Shown: piece by piece, positions 32,865-41,126 of the stretch
Layout: each line of letters starts with the position of its first letter
How positions within the stretch are numbered: position 1 is the first letter of the stretch
NCBI RefSeq assembly: GCF_026168105.1
Contig: NZ_LBMW01000023.1
Coordinates: 62,001-126,000, forward strand
Origin: Streptomyces hygroscopicus
Lineage (GTDB): Bacteria; Actinomycetota; Actinomycetes; Streptomycetales; Streptomycetaceae
DNA length: 64,000 nucleotides
Reading direction: 5' to 3'
Translations under genes and position numbers: made by a program
Notes under the pieces: model-generated
Seen by the model: only the letters and a program-made list of their open reading frames with translations
Told to the model about the DNA's origin: nothing
Database searches by the model: none

Positions 32865-34385
32865 ATGTGCGAGGACGACCACGGCATCGGCAGACGCGCA
32901 CTGTTCGTGACGGGTGCGGCCGCCGCGCTTACGTTGGGAACCGTGAGCTTCCCCAACGGGCCCGCCGCCGAGGCGGCGGGCAACCAGGAGACGAGGACGG
33001 TGCGCGGCACACTGCCCACCGGCTCTCCCGACTTCGTCTATCTCCCCGTCGACGTCCCCGAGGGCGTCCGGGAGATCAAGGTCGCCTACACCTACGACAA
33101 GCCGTCCGTCCCGGCCGGCACCGCGGGCAACGCCCTCGACATCGGCATCTTCGACGAGCGCGGCACCGCGCTGGGCGGCAAGGGCTTCCGCGGCTGGTCC
33201 GGCGGTGCGCGCAGCGAGTTCTTCGTCCGCGCGGACGACGCGACCCCCGGCTACATCCCGGGCCCGGTGCGCCCCGGCACCTGGCACATCGCTCTGGGCC
33301 CGTACACGGTGGCGCCGCAGGGCCTCGCCTACGAGGTCACGATCACGCTCACCTACGGCGAACAGGGCAGGACCCCGGCACCCGTGTACCCGCCGTCCCG
33401 GGCGAAGGGCCGAGGCCGCGCTTGGTACCGCGGCGACTGCCATATGCACTCCTGGTACTCGGACGGCCGCCGTACGCCCGCCGAGATCGCGGCGCTGGCG
33501 CGGGCCGCGGGCCTCGACTTCATCAACACCTCGGAGCACAACACCCACTCCTCGCACGCCCACTGGGCCGACCAGGCGGGCGACGACCTGCTGATCCTGC
33601 TGGGCGAGGAGGTGACGACACGCAACGGCCACGTGGTGGCGCTGGGGACCGAACCCGGCACGTTCGTCGACTGGCGCTACCGGGCGCGCGACAACCGCTG
33701 GGCCCGGTACGCCCGGGACATCCGCAGGGCGGGCGGCCTGGTCGTCCCGGCCCATCCGCACGCCACCTGCGTCGGCTGCGGCTGGAAGTTCGGCTTCGCC
33801 GAGGCGGACGCGGTCGAGGTGTGGAACGGCCCCTTCACACCGGACGACGAGGCGACGCTGGCGGAGTGGGACAACACGCTGGTGGCGTCGGTCCGGGAGG
33901 GCCGCGCGAAGTGGCTGCCGGCGATGGGCAACAGCGACGCGCACCGCGACCCCGACGCGATCGGCAGCCCGCAGACGGTGGTTCTCGCCGAGGACCTGAC
34001 CCGGGAGGCCGTCCAGGAGGGCATCCGCGCGGGCCGCTCGTACGTGGCCGAGTCGAAGAACGTCTCGCTGACCTTCACGGCGTCGGGCAGCCGCGGCGAA
34101 CACGCGGGCATCGGCGAGCGGTTGCGGGTGGGCCGTGACACCCCGGTCACGGTCCGTCTGGAGGCGCAGGGGGCACCGCGCTGCACGATCCGTTTCGTCA
34201 CCGACCAGGGCGTGCTTTTCACCAGCGATCCGCTGCCGGTGTCCGGGACGGGCTCGGCCGAGTGGCACACCACGGCGGCGTACGCGGCGTACGTACGGGC
34301 GGAGCTGCGCCACGAGGCGGCGGTGGGACCGGTGCCGGGGGTGCCGGCCGCGTTCACGAACCCGATCTTCCTGGGCGAGGGGTGA
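32865..34385 (+). CDS. Secreted PHP-domain phosphoesterase-like metalloprotein (Tat)
   Basis: 506 residues from ATG 32865, with GGGAG upstream; longer frames reach back into fbiC and are rejected. The N-terminus has a twin-arginine signal, IGRRALFVTGAAAALTLGTV. Residues about 40-165 form a beta-sandwich. The PHP domain starts at YRGDCHMHSWYSDGRRTPAEIAALARAAGLDFINTSEHNTHSSH (metal-binding His/Asp) and continues with LLGEEVTTRNGHVVALG, VVPAHPHATCVGC and NSDAHRDPDAIGSPQTVV. Family members hydrolyse phosphoesters with a trinuclear metal centre. Export through Tat implies folding with metal before secretion. The substrate is unknown. Ends in a C-terminal domain of about 100 residues with unknown fold. 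Confidence 0.88.
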   Translation: MCEDDHGIGRRALFVTGAAAALTLGTVSFPNGPAAEAAGNQETRTVRGTLPTGSPDFVYLPVDVPEGVREIKVAYTYDKPSVPAGTAGNALDIGIFDERGTALGGKGFRGWSGGARSEFFVRADDATPGYIPGPVRPGTWHIALGPYTVAPQGLAYEVTITLTYGEQGRTPAPVYPPSRAKGRGRAWYRGDCHMHSWYSDGRRTPAEIAALARAAGLDFINTSEHNTHSSHAHWADQAGDDLLILLGEEVTTRNGHVVALGTEPGTFVDWRYRARDNRWARYARDIRRAGGLVVPAHPHATCVGCGWKFGFAEADAVEVWNGPFTPDDEATLAEWDNTLVASVREGRAKWLPAMGNSDAHRDPDAIGSPQTVVLAEDLTREAVQEGIRAGRSYVAESKNVSLTFTASGSRGEHAGIGERLRVGRDTPVTVRLEAQGAPRCTIRFVTDQGVLFTSDPLPVSGTGSAEWHTTAAYAAYVRAELRHEAAVGPVPGVPAAFTNPIFLGEG

Positions 34386-34468
34386 GGCAGGCGCCCACGG
34401 GGCCCGGCGGAGGGTTTGCGACACTGCGTGCATGACCTCGCCACGGGCCCCGAGAGGAGCAAGGGACC

Positions 34469-34864
34469 ATGTCAGGTGACTCCGACCTCAAGTACCGAGC
34501 CGTCACTGCGTTCCAGCGCCGCGTCGTCAATCCGGTGCTGCGCCGTCTGCCGTTCCAGACGGCCCTGGAGACGACGGGCCGCGTCTCCGGCCTGCCCCGC
34601 CGGACCCCCGTGGGCGGGCGCCGCGTCGGGGACTCGTTCTGGCTGGTCTCCGAACACGGCGAAAGGTCCCAGTACATCCGCAACATCCGGGCGAATCCGC
34701 GCGTCCGGGTGCGCCTCGGAGGACGCTGGCACACCGGCACGGCCCACCTGCTCGCGGACGACGACCCCCGGGCCCGGCTGGGGACGCTGCCCCGTCTGAA
34801 CAGCGCAGCCGTACGGGCGCTGGGAACGAGGCTGCTCACGGTGCGGGTGGACCTGGACGGCTGA
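34469..34864 (+). CDS. Deazaflavin(F420)-dependent nitroreductase-family protein
   Basis: 131 residues. The Ddn/split-barrel signature is visible: TALETTGRVSGLPRRTPVGG, then SFWLVSEHGERSQYIRNIRANPRVRVRLGGRWHTGTAHLL. The RxTPV segment and the HGxxSxYxxNIxANPxVrv segment line the F420 phosphate and lactyl-glutamate pocket in this family. The protein is short but complete. Members reduce quinones or nitro compounds with F420H2. It stands alone on the plus strand, convergent with the aldehyde dehydrogenase operon, with no regulon operator upstream. Confidence 0.85.
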   Translation: MSGDSDLKYRAVTAFQRRVVNPVLRRLPFQTALETTGRVSGLPRRTPVGGRRVGDSFWLVSEHGERSQYIRNIRANPRVRVRLGGRWHTGTAHLLADDDPRARLGTLPRLNSAAVRALGTRLLTVRVDLDG

Positions 34865-34885
34865 GCCCGTGCCGGTCCGTCGCCC

Positions 34886-36337
34886 TCACCCCGGCCAGAC
34901 GATCGCCTGGAGCTCGCTGTACGCGTGCAGGGCGTACGAGCCGACGTCCCGGCCGACGCCGCTCTTCTTGAAACCGCCGAACGGGGCCTCCATGTTGCGG
35001 CCTACGGTGTTCACGCCGACGCCGCCCGCCCGCAGCCGGCCGGCCACCCGGAAGGCGCGGGCCACGTCCCCGGACCAGACGTAGTCGATCAGGCCGTAGT
35101 CGGTGTCGTTGGCGAGGGCGACGCCTTCCTCCTCGGAGTCGAAGGGGACGACCACGACTACGGGACCGAAGATCTCCTCTCGGACCACCCGCATGTCGGG
35201 GGTGCAGTCCGCGAGGAGGGCGGGGGCGACGTAGAAGCCGCGGTCGTACGGCGGGCGTTCGCCGCCGGCTGCCAGCCGCGCGCCCTCCTTGCGGCCCAGT
35301 TCGACATAAGCCTCCACGCGGTCCCGGTGGGCCGCCGAGATCACCGGGCCCACCACCGTGCCCCGCTCACGCGGATCCCCGACCGGCAGGCGGCGGGCGT
35401 ATGCCGCCAGTTGGGACACCAGACGGTCGTACACGCCCCGTTGCGCGATCACCCGGGTCGGCGCGGTACAGATCTGCCCGCTGTAGAAGGAGAACGTCGT
35501 GCCGATCCCGGCCACCGCCGCGTCCAGGTCGGCGTCGTCGAAGACGAGGGCCGCGCCCTTGCCGCCCAGCTCCATCAACTGCCGTTTCATGGACCGGCCG
35601 CATGCCTCGGCGATGCGCTGCCCGACCGCCGTGGAGCCGGTGAAGCTCACCATGTCGACGTCCGGCGAGTCGACGGCCGCCTCGCCGGTCTCCGGGCGCG
35701 ATCCGCTCACCACGTTCACGACGCCCGGCGGCGCGCCGGCCGCCTCGAGCGCCTCCGCCATGCGGTAGACCGACAGCGGGTCCTGGGGCGCGGGCTTCAC
35801 CACCACCGTGTTGCCCATGGCCAGCGCGGGCGCGACCTTGCCGGCCGGGTTCGCCCACGGATTGTTGTACGAGGTGATGCAGGTGACCACGCCGACCGGC
35901 CGGCGGACCGCGAGCGCACCCATGACGGCGGCCGGGCCGAACGGCCCCGCCTCGTTCACCTGCGGCGGCAGCGGCTGCTCCACCGGCTCCACGCGCGCGT
36001 ACCGCCGGAACCGGGCCACGGCGACCCCGACCTGCATCCCGCGCGCAGTGCCGGTGGTGGCGCCGCTCTCCGCCTGCGCCAAGTCGGCGTACGGCACGAG
36101 ATTGTGCTGCATCAGGTCCGCCGCGCGGGCGAGGACGGCCGCCCGTTCCTCCGGTGTCGTCCGCGACCAGGGCCCGAAGGCCTCTCGGGCGGCGGCGGCC
36201 GCCGCGCGCACCTGGTCCGTCGAGGCCTCCGGCGCCCATCCGACGGCCTGTTCGGTCGCCGGGTCGACGACCTCGTAGTGGCCCCCGTCGGGATCGACCC
36301 ATGCGCCGCCGACGAACAGCCGCTGCCGCTCGCTCAT
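34886..36337 (-). CDS. Aldehyde dehydrogenase (NAD(P)+)
   Basis: 483 residues from ATG 36337, which overlaps the stop of the upstream deacylase-like gene (ATGA). Complete ALDH fold: ITSYNNPWANPAGKVAPALAMGNTVVVKPA with the conserved N and K of the cofactor site, FTGSTAVGQRI, the general base Glu in LMELGGKGAALVF, and the nucleophile Cys in FYSGQICTAPTRVIAQ. It ends with the EEIFGPV and PFGGFKKSGVGRD motifs. It would oxidise an aldehyde to the acid in the cytoplasm. It is the last gene of an operon running left from 39308, under the operator at 39338 and/or 39401, so the aldehyde is likely a pathway intermediate, for example a product of aldol cleavage. Confidence 0.93.
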   Translation of the reverse strand: MSERQRLFVGGAWVDPDGGHYEVVDPATEQAVGWAPEASTDQVRAAAAAAREAFGPWSRTTPEERAAVLARAADLMQHNLVPYADLAQAESGATTGTARGMQVGVAVARFRRYARVEPVEQPLPPQVNEAGPFGPAAVMGALAVRRPVGVVTCITSYNNPWANPAGKVAPALAMGNTVVVKPAPQDPLSVYRMAEALEAAGAPPGVVNVVSGSRPETGEAAVDSPDVDMVSFTGSTAVGQRIAEACGRSMKRQLMELGGKGAALVFDDADLDAAVAGIGTTFSFYSGQICTAPTRVIAQRGVYDRLVSQLAAYARRLPVGDPRERGTVVGPVISAAHRDRVEAYVELGRKEGARLAAGGERPPYDRGFYVAPALLADCTPDMRVVREEIFGPVVVVVPFDSEEEGVALANDTDYGLIDYVWSGDVARAFRVAGRLRAGGVGVNTVGRNMEAPFGGFKKSGVGRDVGSYALHAYSELQAIVWPG

Positions 36338-38064
36338 GTGGTGCTCACCGACCTGGTGTCCCGCCCGGAGCGCAGCACCCGGCCCGGCACGGCGCCGGTC
36401 ACCACATCGTCCCGCAGGGCCTCGACACCGTTGACCCACACGGCCCGCACCCCGATCGCCCGGGAATCCAGCCGGGGGCTCTCCCCCGGCAGGTCGTGCA
36501 CCAGGGTGGCCCGCCCGGCGTCGATCCGCTCCGGGTCGAACAGGACCAGGTCCGCGTGGAAGCCCTCCCGCACCCGGCCGCGCTCCCGCAGCCCGAACAG
36601 CTGCGCGGGGTCGTCGGTCAGCATCTTCACGGCCCGCTCCAGCGGCACCAGCTTCCGGCCGCGCAGACAGTCCCCGAGGAACCGGGTCGTGTAAGGGGCC
36701 CCGCACATGCGGTCCAGATGGGCGCCCGCGTCCGAGCCGCCGAGGAGCACGTCCTCGTGGCGCCAGGTCTCTGCCCGCAGAGCCCAGGATTCCGGGTCGT
36801 TGTCGGTGGGCATGGGCCACAGGACCGTCCGCAGGTCGTCGTCGGCGCAGATCTCGACCAGGCACTGGAAGGCGTCCTGGCCGCGTTCGGCCGCGATGTC
36901 CCGCACCACCCGCCCGGTCAGGCCCTCGTTCGCGGGGCTGTAGGTGTCCCCGATGACGTACCGGCCGAAGTTCGCCAGGCGCCGGAAGACACCCGCCTCC
37001 CTGGATCCGGCGTGCCGCAGCATCTCGGCGCGGACCTGTGGATCGCGCAGTTTCGCGATCCGCTCGGGCACCGGCAGTGCGAGGACCGGGCCCCATCCGG
37101 GGATCAGGTTCAGCGCGCAGAAGGTGCCGAGCGACATGTTCATCGGCGTCAGGATCGGCATGGTGAGGGCCACCACACGTCCGCCCGCCTTCCGGGCGCG
37201 CTCGCTCGCGGCCAGCTGGCGCGGCACACGCTCCGGGACGGCCGCGTCGATCGTCAGGACGTTCCAGTTCAGCGGCCGTCCCGCTGCCGCGCTCATCTCC
37301 ACGAGCAGGTCGATCTCGGCGTCGCTGAACTGGTCCAGGCAGCCCGCGACGATCGCCTCGATCTGCGTACCCTCGTGCTCGCCCACGGCCCGGGCGAGCG
37401 CCAGCAGTTCCGCCGGCCGCGCGTGCCGGGAGGCGACCGGGTTCCCGTCGCCGTCGGAATGCGTGGACGACTGGGTGGTGGACAGACCCCAGGCGCCCGC
37501 GTCCATGGCCTCGTGGAGGAGCCGGAGCATGGTGTCCAGCTGCTCGCCCGTCGGCTGCCCACCGATCGCGGCGGGACCCATCACATGGCGCCGCACCGCG
37601 CAGTGCCCCACCATGAACCCGGCGTTGACGGCGATCCGGCCCTCCAGGGCGTCCAGGTACTCCCCGAAGGTGTGCCAGTTCCAGGGCGCCCCCTCCTCCA
37701 GGGCGACCAGGGACATCCCCTCCACCTTGGACATCATGCGCCGGGTGTAGTCGGCGTCCTCGGGGCGCGCGGGGTTGAGCGGCGCGAGCGTGAACCCGCA
37801 GTTGCCGGCTGCGACCGTGGTGACCCCGTGGTTCAGGGAGGGGGTCGCGTACGGGTCCCAGAACAGCTGGGCGTCGTAGTGGGTGTGCGGGTCGACGAAG
37901 CCGGGGGCGAGGACGAGGCCGGTCGCGTCCTCGCGCGTACGGGAGTCCTCGGTGACCGAGCCGATCGTGGCGATCCGGCCGTCCCGCAGGCCGACGTCCG
38001 CCGTGTACGCGGGGGCTCCCGTCCCGTCCACAACGGTCGCACCCTTGAAGACGTGATCAAGCAT
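36334..38064 (-). CDS. N-acyl-D-amino-acid deacylase-type amidohydrolase
   Basis: 576 residues from ATG 38064, with AAGGAGG upstream. The D-aminoacylase branch of the amidohydrolase superfamily: the N-terminal beta-sandwich MLDHVFKGATVVDGTGAPAYTADVGLRDGRIATIG, metal site GFVDPHTHYDAQLFWDP (HxH), then GVTTVAAGNCGFTLAP, and the C-terminal GGSDAGAHLDRMCGAPYTTRFLGD with the catalytic Asp and ligand His. It closes with FHADLVLFDPERI. Members hydrolyse N-acyl-D-amino acids, but this subgroup is widespread in actinobacterial lipid or steroid-like clusters where a cyclic amide or C-C hydrolase role is possible; that is speculation. It is coupled to the aldehyde dehydrogenase gene. Confidence 0.85.
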   Translation of the reverse strand: MLDHVFKGATVVDGTGAPAYTADVGLRDGRIATIGSVTEDSRTREDATGLVLAPGFVDPHTHYDAQLFWDPYATPSLNHGVTTVAAGNCGFTLAPLNPARPEDADYTRRMMSKVEGMSLVALEEGAPWNWHTFGEYLDALEGRIAVNAGFMVGHCAVRRHVMGPAAIGGQPTGEQLDTMLRLLHEAMDAGAWGLSTTQSSTHSDGDGNPVASRHARPAELLALARAVGEHEGTQIEAIVAGCLDQFSDAEIDLLVEMSAAAGRPLNWNVLTIDAAVPERVPRQLAASERARKAGGRVVALTMPILTPMNMSLGTFCALNLIPGWGPVLALPVPERIAKLRDPQVRAEMLRHAGSREAGVFRRLANFGRYVIGDTYSPANEGLTGRVVRDIAAERGQDAFQCLVEICADDDLRTVLWPMPTDNDPESWALRAETWRHEDVLLGGSDAGAHLDRMCGAPYTTRFLGDCLRGRKLVPLERAVKMLTDDPAQLFGLRERGRVREGFHADLVLFDPERIDAGRATLVHDLPGESPRLDSRAIGVRAVWVNGVEALRDDVVTGAVPGRVLRSGRDTRSVSTT

Positions 38065-38189
38065 GGTGCTTGCCTCCTTGAGCTCCGGCGCGATGGACGT
38101 ACCTAAGGGGCGCGGGGAACTGCGCGGGGAACTGCGCGGTCGACCACGACGGCGTCGCAGTCGCCACACAGCCCACGCCCCGTCGCCGA

Positions 38190-39308
38190 TCAGGCACCCT
38201 GGCGGAACCGCGAGGTACGGTGCACCGGGTCCGTGTCGATCTTCGGGATCACGTGCTCGCCGATGAGCCGGATCGTCTGCAGCGTCTCCTCCTTGGGGAT
38301 CCCCACCGGCAGCCCGAAGCTGAGCTGGTCGGCCCCCGCCTGCTCCCACCGCTTGCACTGGGTGAGCACCTCGTCGGGGTCGCCGCAGATGAGCAGCTCC
38401 TCCTCGATGAGCAGTTCCAGGAATTCCTCGGTGTACCGGGGGAGCGTCTCGGGCCAGACTGGGAAGCCCTCGGGGCGCGGGAAGGTGTCGTGGTAGCGGA
38501 AGACGAGGGACGGCAGATAGTGCAGCCCGCCGTTCACCGCAATCCGTATCGCCTCCTCGTGGGTGGGCGCGCAGACGGCGGTGGTCGTCACCATCACGTT
38601 GTCGTTGACGAAGTCCCCGATGGGTTCGGCATCCACGATCGCCGTCTTGTACTGCTCCAGGACCCACTCCATGTCGGAGACCTTCTGCACGCTGAAGCCG
38701 AGCACCCCGAGGCCCTTCCTGGCGGCCATGGCGTACGAGGGCGGGGACCCCGCGGCGTACCACATGGCGGGGTGCGAGGCCCCGTACGGCTTGGGGAGCA
38801 CCTTGCGCGGCGGCAGCGACCAGTGCTTGCCCTGGAAGCCGGGGTACTCGTCCTGGAGCCACATCTTCGGGAACTCGGCGATGGTCTCCTCCCAGATCTC
38901 CTTGGTGTGGTTCATGTCGGTGATGCCGGGCAGGAAGCCGAGGATCTCGTGGGAGCCGGCCCCGCGTCCGCTGCCGAACTCGAAGCGGTTCCCGGTGAGG
39001 TGGTCGAGCATGGCGACCTTCTCGGCGACCTTCACCGGGTGGTTGACCTGGGCCAGCGGGTTGAAGATCCCGGAGCCGAGGTGGATGCGCTCGGTGGCGT
39101 GGGCGAGATAGCCGAGGAAGACGTCGTTGGCGGAGAGGTGCGAGTACTCCTCCAGGAAGTGGTGCTCGGACGCCCAGGCGTACTTGAAGCCGGACTTGTC
39201 CGCCTGGATGACGTACTCGGTCTCCTCCATCAGCGCCTTGTGTTCCGCGAGCGGGTCGGTCTCGGCCCGCTTGCCCACGTATCCCTGTACAAAGAGCCCG
39301 AATTCCAA
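38190..39308 (-). CDS. LLM-class flavin-dependent oxidoreductase (luciferase-like)
   Basis: 372 residues from a TTG at 39308, which gives the family N-terminus MEFGLFVQGYVGKRAE; no ATG or GTG fits better. The bacterial luciferase fold is seen in SGFKYAWASEHHFLEEYSHLSANDVFLGYLAHATERIHLGSGIFNP and HPVKVAEKVAMLDHLTGNRFEFGSGRGAG. It continues with AGADQLSFGLPVGIPKEETLQTIRLIGEHV at the C-terminus. Such enzymes use FMNH2 or F420; the HH and the length are compatible with FMN-dependent monooxygenation (for instance Baeyer-Villiger or alkanal type). First gene of a three-gene operon (with the deacylase and aldehyde dehydrogenase). Two regulon operators lie upstream at 39338 and 39401. Confidence 0.88.
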   Translation of the reverse strand: MEFGLFVQGYVGKRAETDPLAEHKALMEETEYVIQADKSGFKYAWASEHHFLEEYSHLSANDVFLGYLAHATERIHLGSGIFNPLAQVNHPVKVAEKVAMLDHLTGNRFEFGSGRGAGSHEILGFLPGITDMNHTKEIWEETIAEFPKMWLQDEYPGFQGKHWSLPPRKVLPKPYGASHPAMWYAAGSPPSYAMAARKGLGVLGFSVQKVSDMEWVLEQYKTAIVDAEPIGDFVNDNVMVTTTAVCAPTHEEAIRIAVNGGLHYLPSLVFRYHDTFPRPEGFPVWPETLPRYTEEFLELLIEEELLICGDPDEVLTQCKRWEQAGADQLSFGLPVGIPKEETLQTIRLIGEHVIPKIDTDPVHRTSRFRQGA

Positions 39309-39337
39309 GGAGGTTCACCGTCCCCACGACCTCTGAT

Positions 39338-39352
39338 CTGACGCAACGTCAG
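39338..39352. promoter_or_regulatory. Regulon operator, copy 2: CTGAC-GCAAC-GTCAG
   Basis: Perfect arms, extended by AT on both sides to a 19-bp palindrome (39336-39354). It is 29 bases upstream of the TTG start of the luciferase-like gene, at the expected promoter position. Confidence 0.88.
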
Positions 39353-39400
39353 ATTTATTTTGCCGCCGACTGTGGCACCGGCCGGTTGCACCGTCAATAG

Positions 39401-39415
39401 CTGACGTACCGTCAG
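39401..39415. promoter_or_regulatory. Regulon operator, copy 3: CTGAC-GTACC-GTCAG
   Basis: Perfect arms. It overlaps the final codon and stop of the SDR gene at 39412-40188 and lies 63 bases (six helical turns) from copy 2, a spacing that would place two dimers on one face of the DNA. Confidence 0.85.
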
Positions 39416-40188
39416 ATGACGCTGACACCCGCCAGCCATCCGCCGTCGATCACGAACGGCTGCCCGGTGATGTAGGAGGAGTCCTCCGAGGTCAGGAAGA
39501 GGGCGAGCCGCGCCACTTCCTCCGGCCGCCCGATCCGGCCGAGCGGCACGAGCCCGCGGTACAGCTCGTCCAGGGCTCCCGCGGTCTCCTGGAGGTCCGC
39601 GTCCGGGTCCAGCCGGGCCGGGTTGGACATCGGGGTGTCGATGGCGCCGGGGCACATGGCGTTGACACGGACGCGCTGCCGCGCCAGCTCGATCGCGGCC
39701 ACCCGGGTGAGCCCGAGGATGGCGTGCTTGGTCGCCGCGTACGTCCCCACGGCCGCCATCCCGGTCATCGCCGTGTACGAGGCGGTGTTGACGATGGTGC
39801 CCCCGCCCGCGGCCGCGATCTGCGGTGCCACGGCCCTGATCCCGAGGAAGCAACCGACCTGATTGACGCGCACGACGTGCATGAACTCATCGAGAGGCGT
39901 GTCGACCAGGGAGTTGAACCGCAGGATCCCGGCGTTGTTGACCAGCCCGTCGATCCGCCCGTGGGCTCCCTGCGCGGCGGTCACGGCCGCGGCCCAGTCG
40001 GTCTCGCACGCCACGTCGAGGTGGACGTATCTCTGGCCCAGTTCCTTGGCCAGCGCCTCCCCCTGCTCGTCGAGCACGTCCGCGAGGACGACCCGGGCGC
40101 CCTCCGCCGTGAACAGCCGGGCCTCCTGCTCGCCCTGTCCGCGCGCCGCGCCGGTGACGATGACGACGCGCCCGTCCAGCTTGCCCAT
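39412..40188 (-). CDS. Short-chain dehydrogenase, 3-hydroxyacyl/hydroxysteroid type
   Basis: 258 residues from ATG 40188 (CTGAGGAG upstream). Classical SDR: GKLDGRVVIVTGAARGQGEQEARLF with the Rossmann glycines, VLADVLDEQG with the Asp that favours NAD(H), the LVNNAGI motif, catalytic Ser in IVNTASYTAMTG and Tyr-x-x-x-Lys in YAATKHAILGL, and the C-terminal GQPFVIDGGWLAGVSVI. It resembles the 20-beta/3-alpha-hydroxysteroid dehydrogenase branch in general appearance. Gene order from the right is amidohydrolase, luciferase-like, this SDR, all within 10 bases of each other or overlapping, so one operon from the operator at 42395. Confidence 0.93.
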   Translation of the reverse strand: MGKLDGRVVIVTGAARGQGEQEARLFTAEGARVVLADVLDEQGEALAKELGQRYVHLDVACETDWAAAVTAAQGAHGRIDGLVNNAGILRFNSLVDTPLDEFMHVVRVNQVGCFLGIRAVAPQIAAAGGGTIVNTASYTAMTGMAAVGTYAATKHAILGLTRVAAIELARQRVRVNAMCPGAIDTPMSNPARLDPDADLQETAGALDELYRGLVPLGRIGRPEEVARLALFLTSEDSSYITGQPFVIDGGWLAGVSVI

Positions 40189-40196
40189 GGGTCTCC

Positions 40197-41126
40197 TCAG
40201 TCCAGCAGGGGGGCGACCTCCGCCCCGAACGCCGTTATCTGGTCGATGAGTTCGCTGCGGCTGCGGCTGCGGAACCGCACCTGGATCTGGTGGACGCCCA
40301 TCGCGCGGTACGCCCGCAGCGACTCGGCGACCGCCTCCGGAGTACCCCTGACCGTGCGCCGCCCGACGTCCCAGCCCGGCTCGCCGACGTACAGCGGCTC
40401 GGTGATGGCGCCGACGGTGAAGGGGGCCCCGATGCCCGCCTGGGCCCTCAGCTCCCGGAGCCGGGCGATCTGGGCGGGCAGCCGGTCCCGGGGATCGCCC
40501 TGGGGCAGCCAGCCGTCGCCCTTCAGCGCCGCCCGGCGCACGGCGGCAGGTGAGGAGCCGCCCACCCAGAGCGGCACGCGGGGCTGGGCGGGCCGGGGCC
40601 GCTGCCCGAGTCCGGCGAAGTCGTACAGCTTCCCGTGGTGCTCGGGGAACTCCTCCGGCCCGAGTGCCGCCCGCAGGGCCTCGATCGTCTCGTCGAGCAC
40701 CGCGCCCCGCTGCCGGAAGTCCACCCCCAGCGCCTCGAACTCCTCCCGCACATGCCCGGCGCCCACCCCGAGGACGAGTCGGCCGCCGGAGAGATGGTCC
40801 AGGGTCGCGTACTGCTTGGCCGTGGCCAGCGGATGGCGCAGGCCCACTATCGCGACATGGCTGAGCAGCCGAATGCGTGCGGTGACGGCCGCGAGGTGGG
40901 CGAGGGTGGCGACGGGGTCGTACCAGACCGTGCTCATGGCGGGCGCGAGGCGGGTGGGGACGGCGACGTGGTCGCAGCACGCGATGTAGTCGAACCCGCC
41001 GCGCTCGGCGGCCCGCGCGACCGCGACGAGGTCCTCCGGCCCCGCCCCGGCCTCCCAGCCCTCGGCGTAGATCGTGCTCTGGGACTGCACGGGCAGCTGC
41101 ATCCCGTACCGCAGGGACCCGCTCAA
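40197..41126 (-). CDS. LLM-class, probably F420-dependent oxidoreductase
   Basis: 309 residues from a TTG at 41126 whose bases overlap the TGA of the preceding gene (TTGA); an ATG at residue 9 is an alternative. The luciferase-like fold follows the F420 subgroup layout: MQLPVQSQSTIYAE, FDYIACCDHVAVPTR, LAAVTARIRLLSHVAIVGLRHPLATAKQYATLDHLSGGRLVLGVGAGHVREEFEALGVDF, PLWVGGSSPAAVRRAALKGDGWLP. This is the TIGR03619-like group, which mycobacteria and streptomycetes use with coenzyme F420. Middle gene of a three-gene operon with an amidohydrolase and an SDR, consistent with a hydride-transfer step in the same pathway. Confidence 0.9.
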   Translation of the reverse strand: MSGSLRYGMQLPVQSQSTIYAEGWEAGAGPEDLVAVARAAERGGFDYIACCDHVAVPTRLAPAMSTVWYDPVATLAHLAAVTARIRLLSHVAIVGLRHPLATAKQYATLDHLSGGRLVLGVGAGHVREEFEALGVDFRQRGAVLDETIEALRAALGPEEFPEHHGKLYDFAGLGQRPRPAQPRVPLWVGGSSPAAVRRAALKGDGWLPQGDPRDRLPAQIARLRELRAQAGIGAPFTVGAITEPLYVGEPGWDVGRRTVRGTPEAVAESLRAYRAMGVHQIQVRFRSRSRSELIDQITAFGAEVAPLLD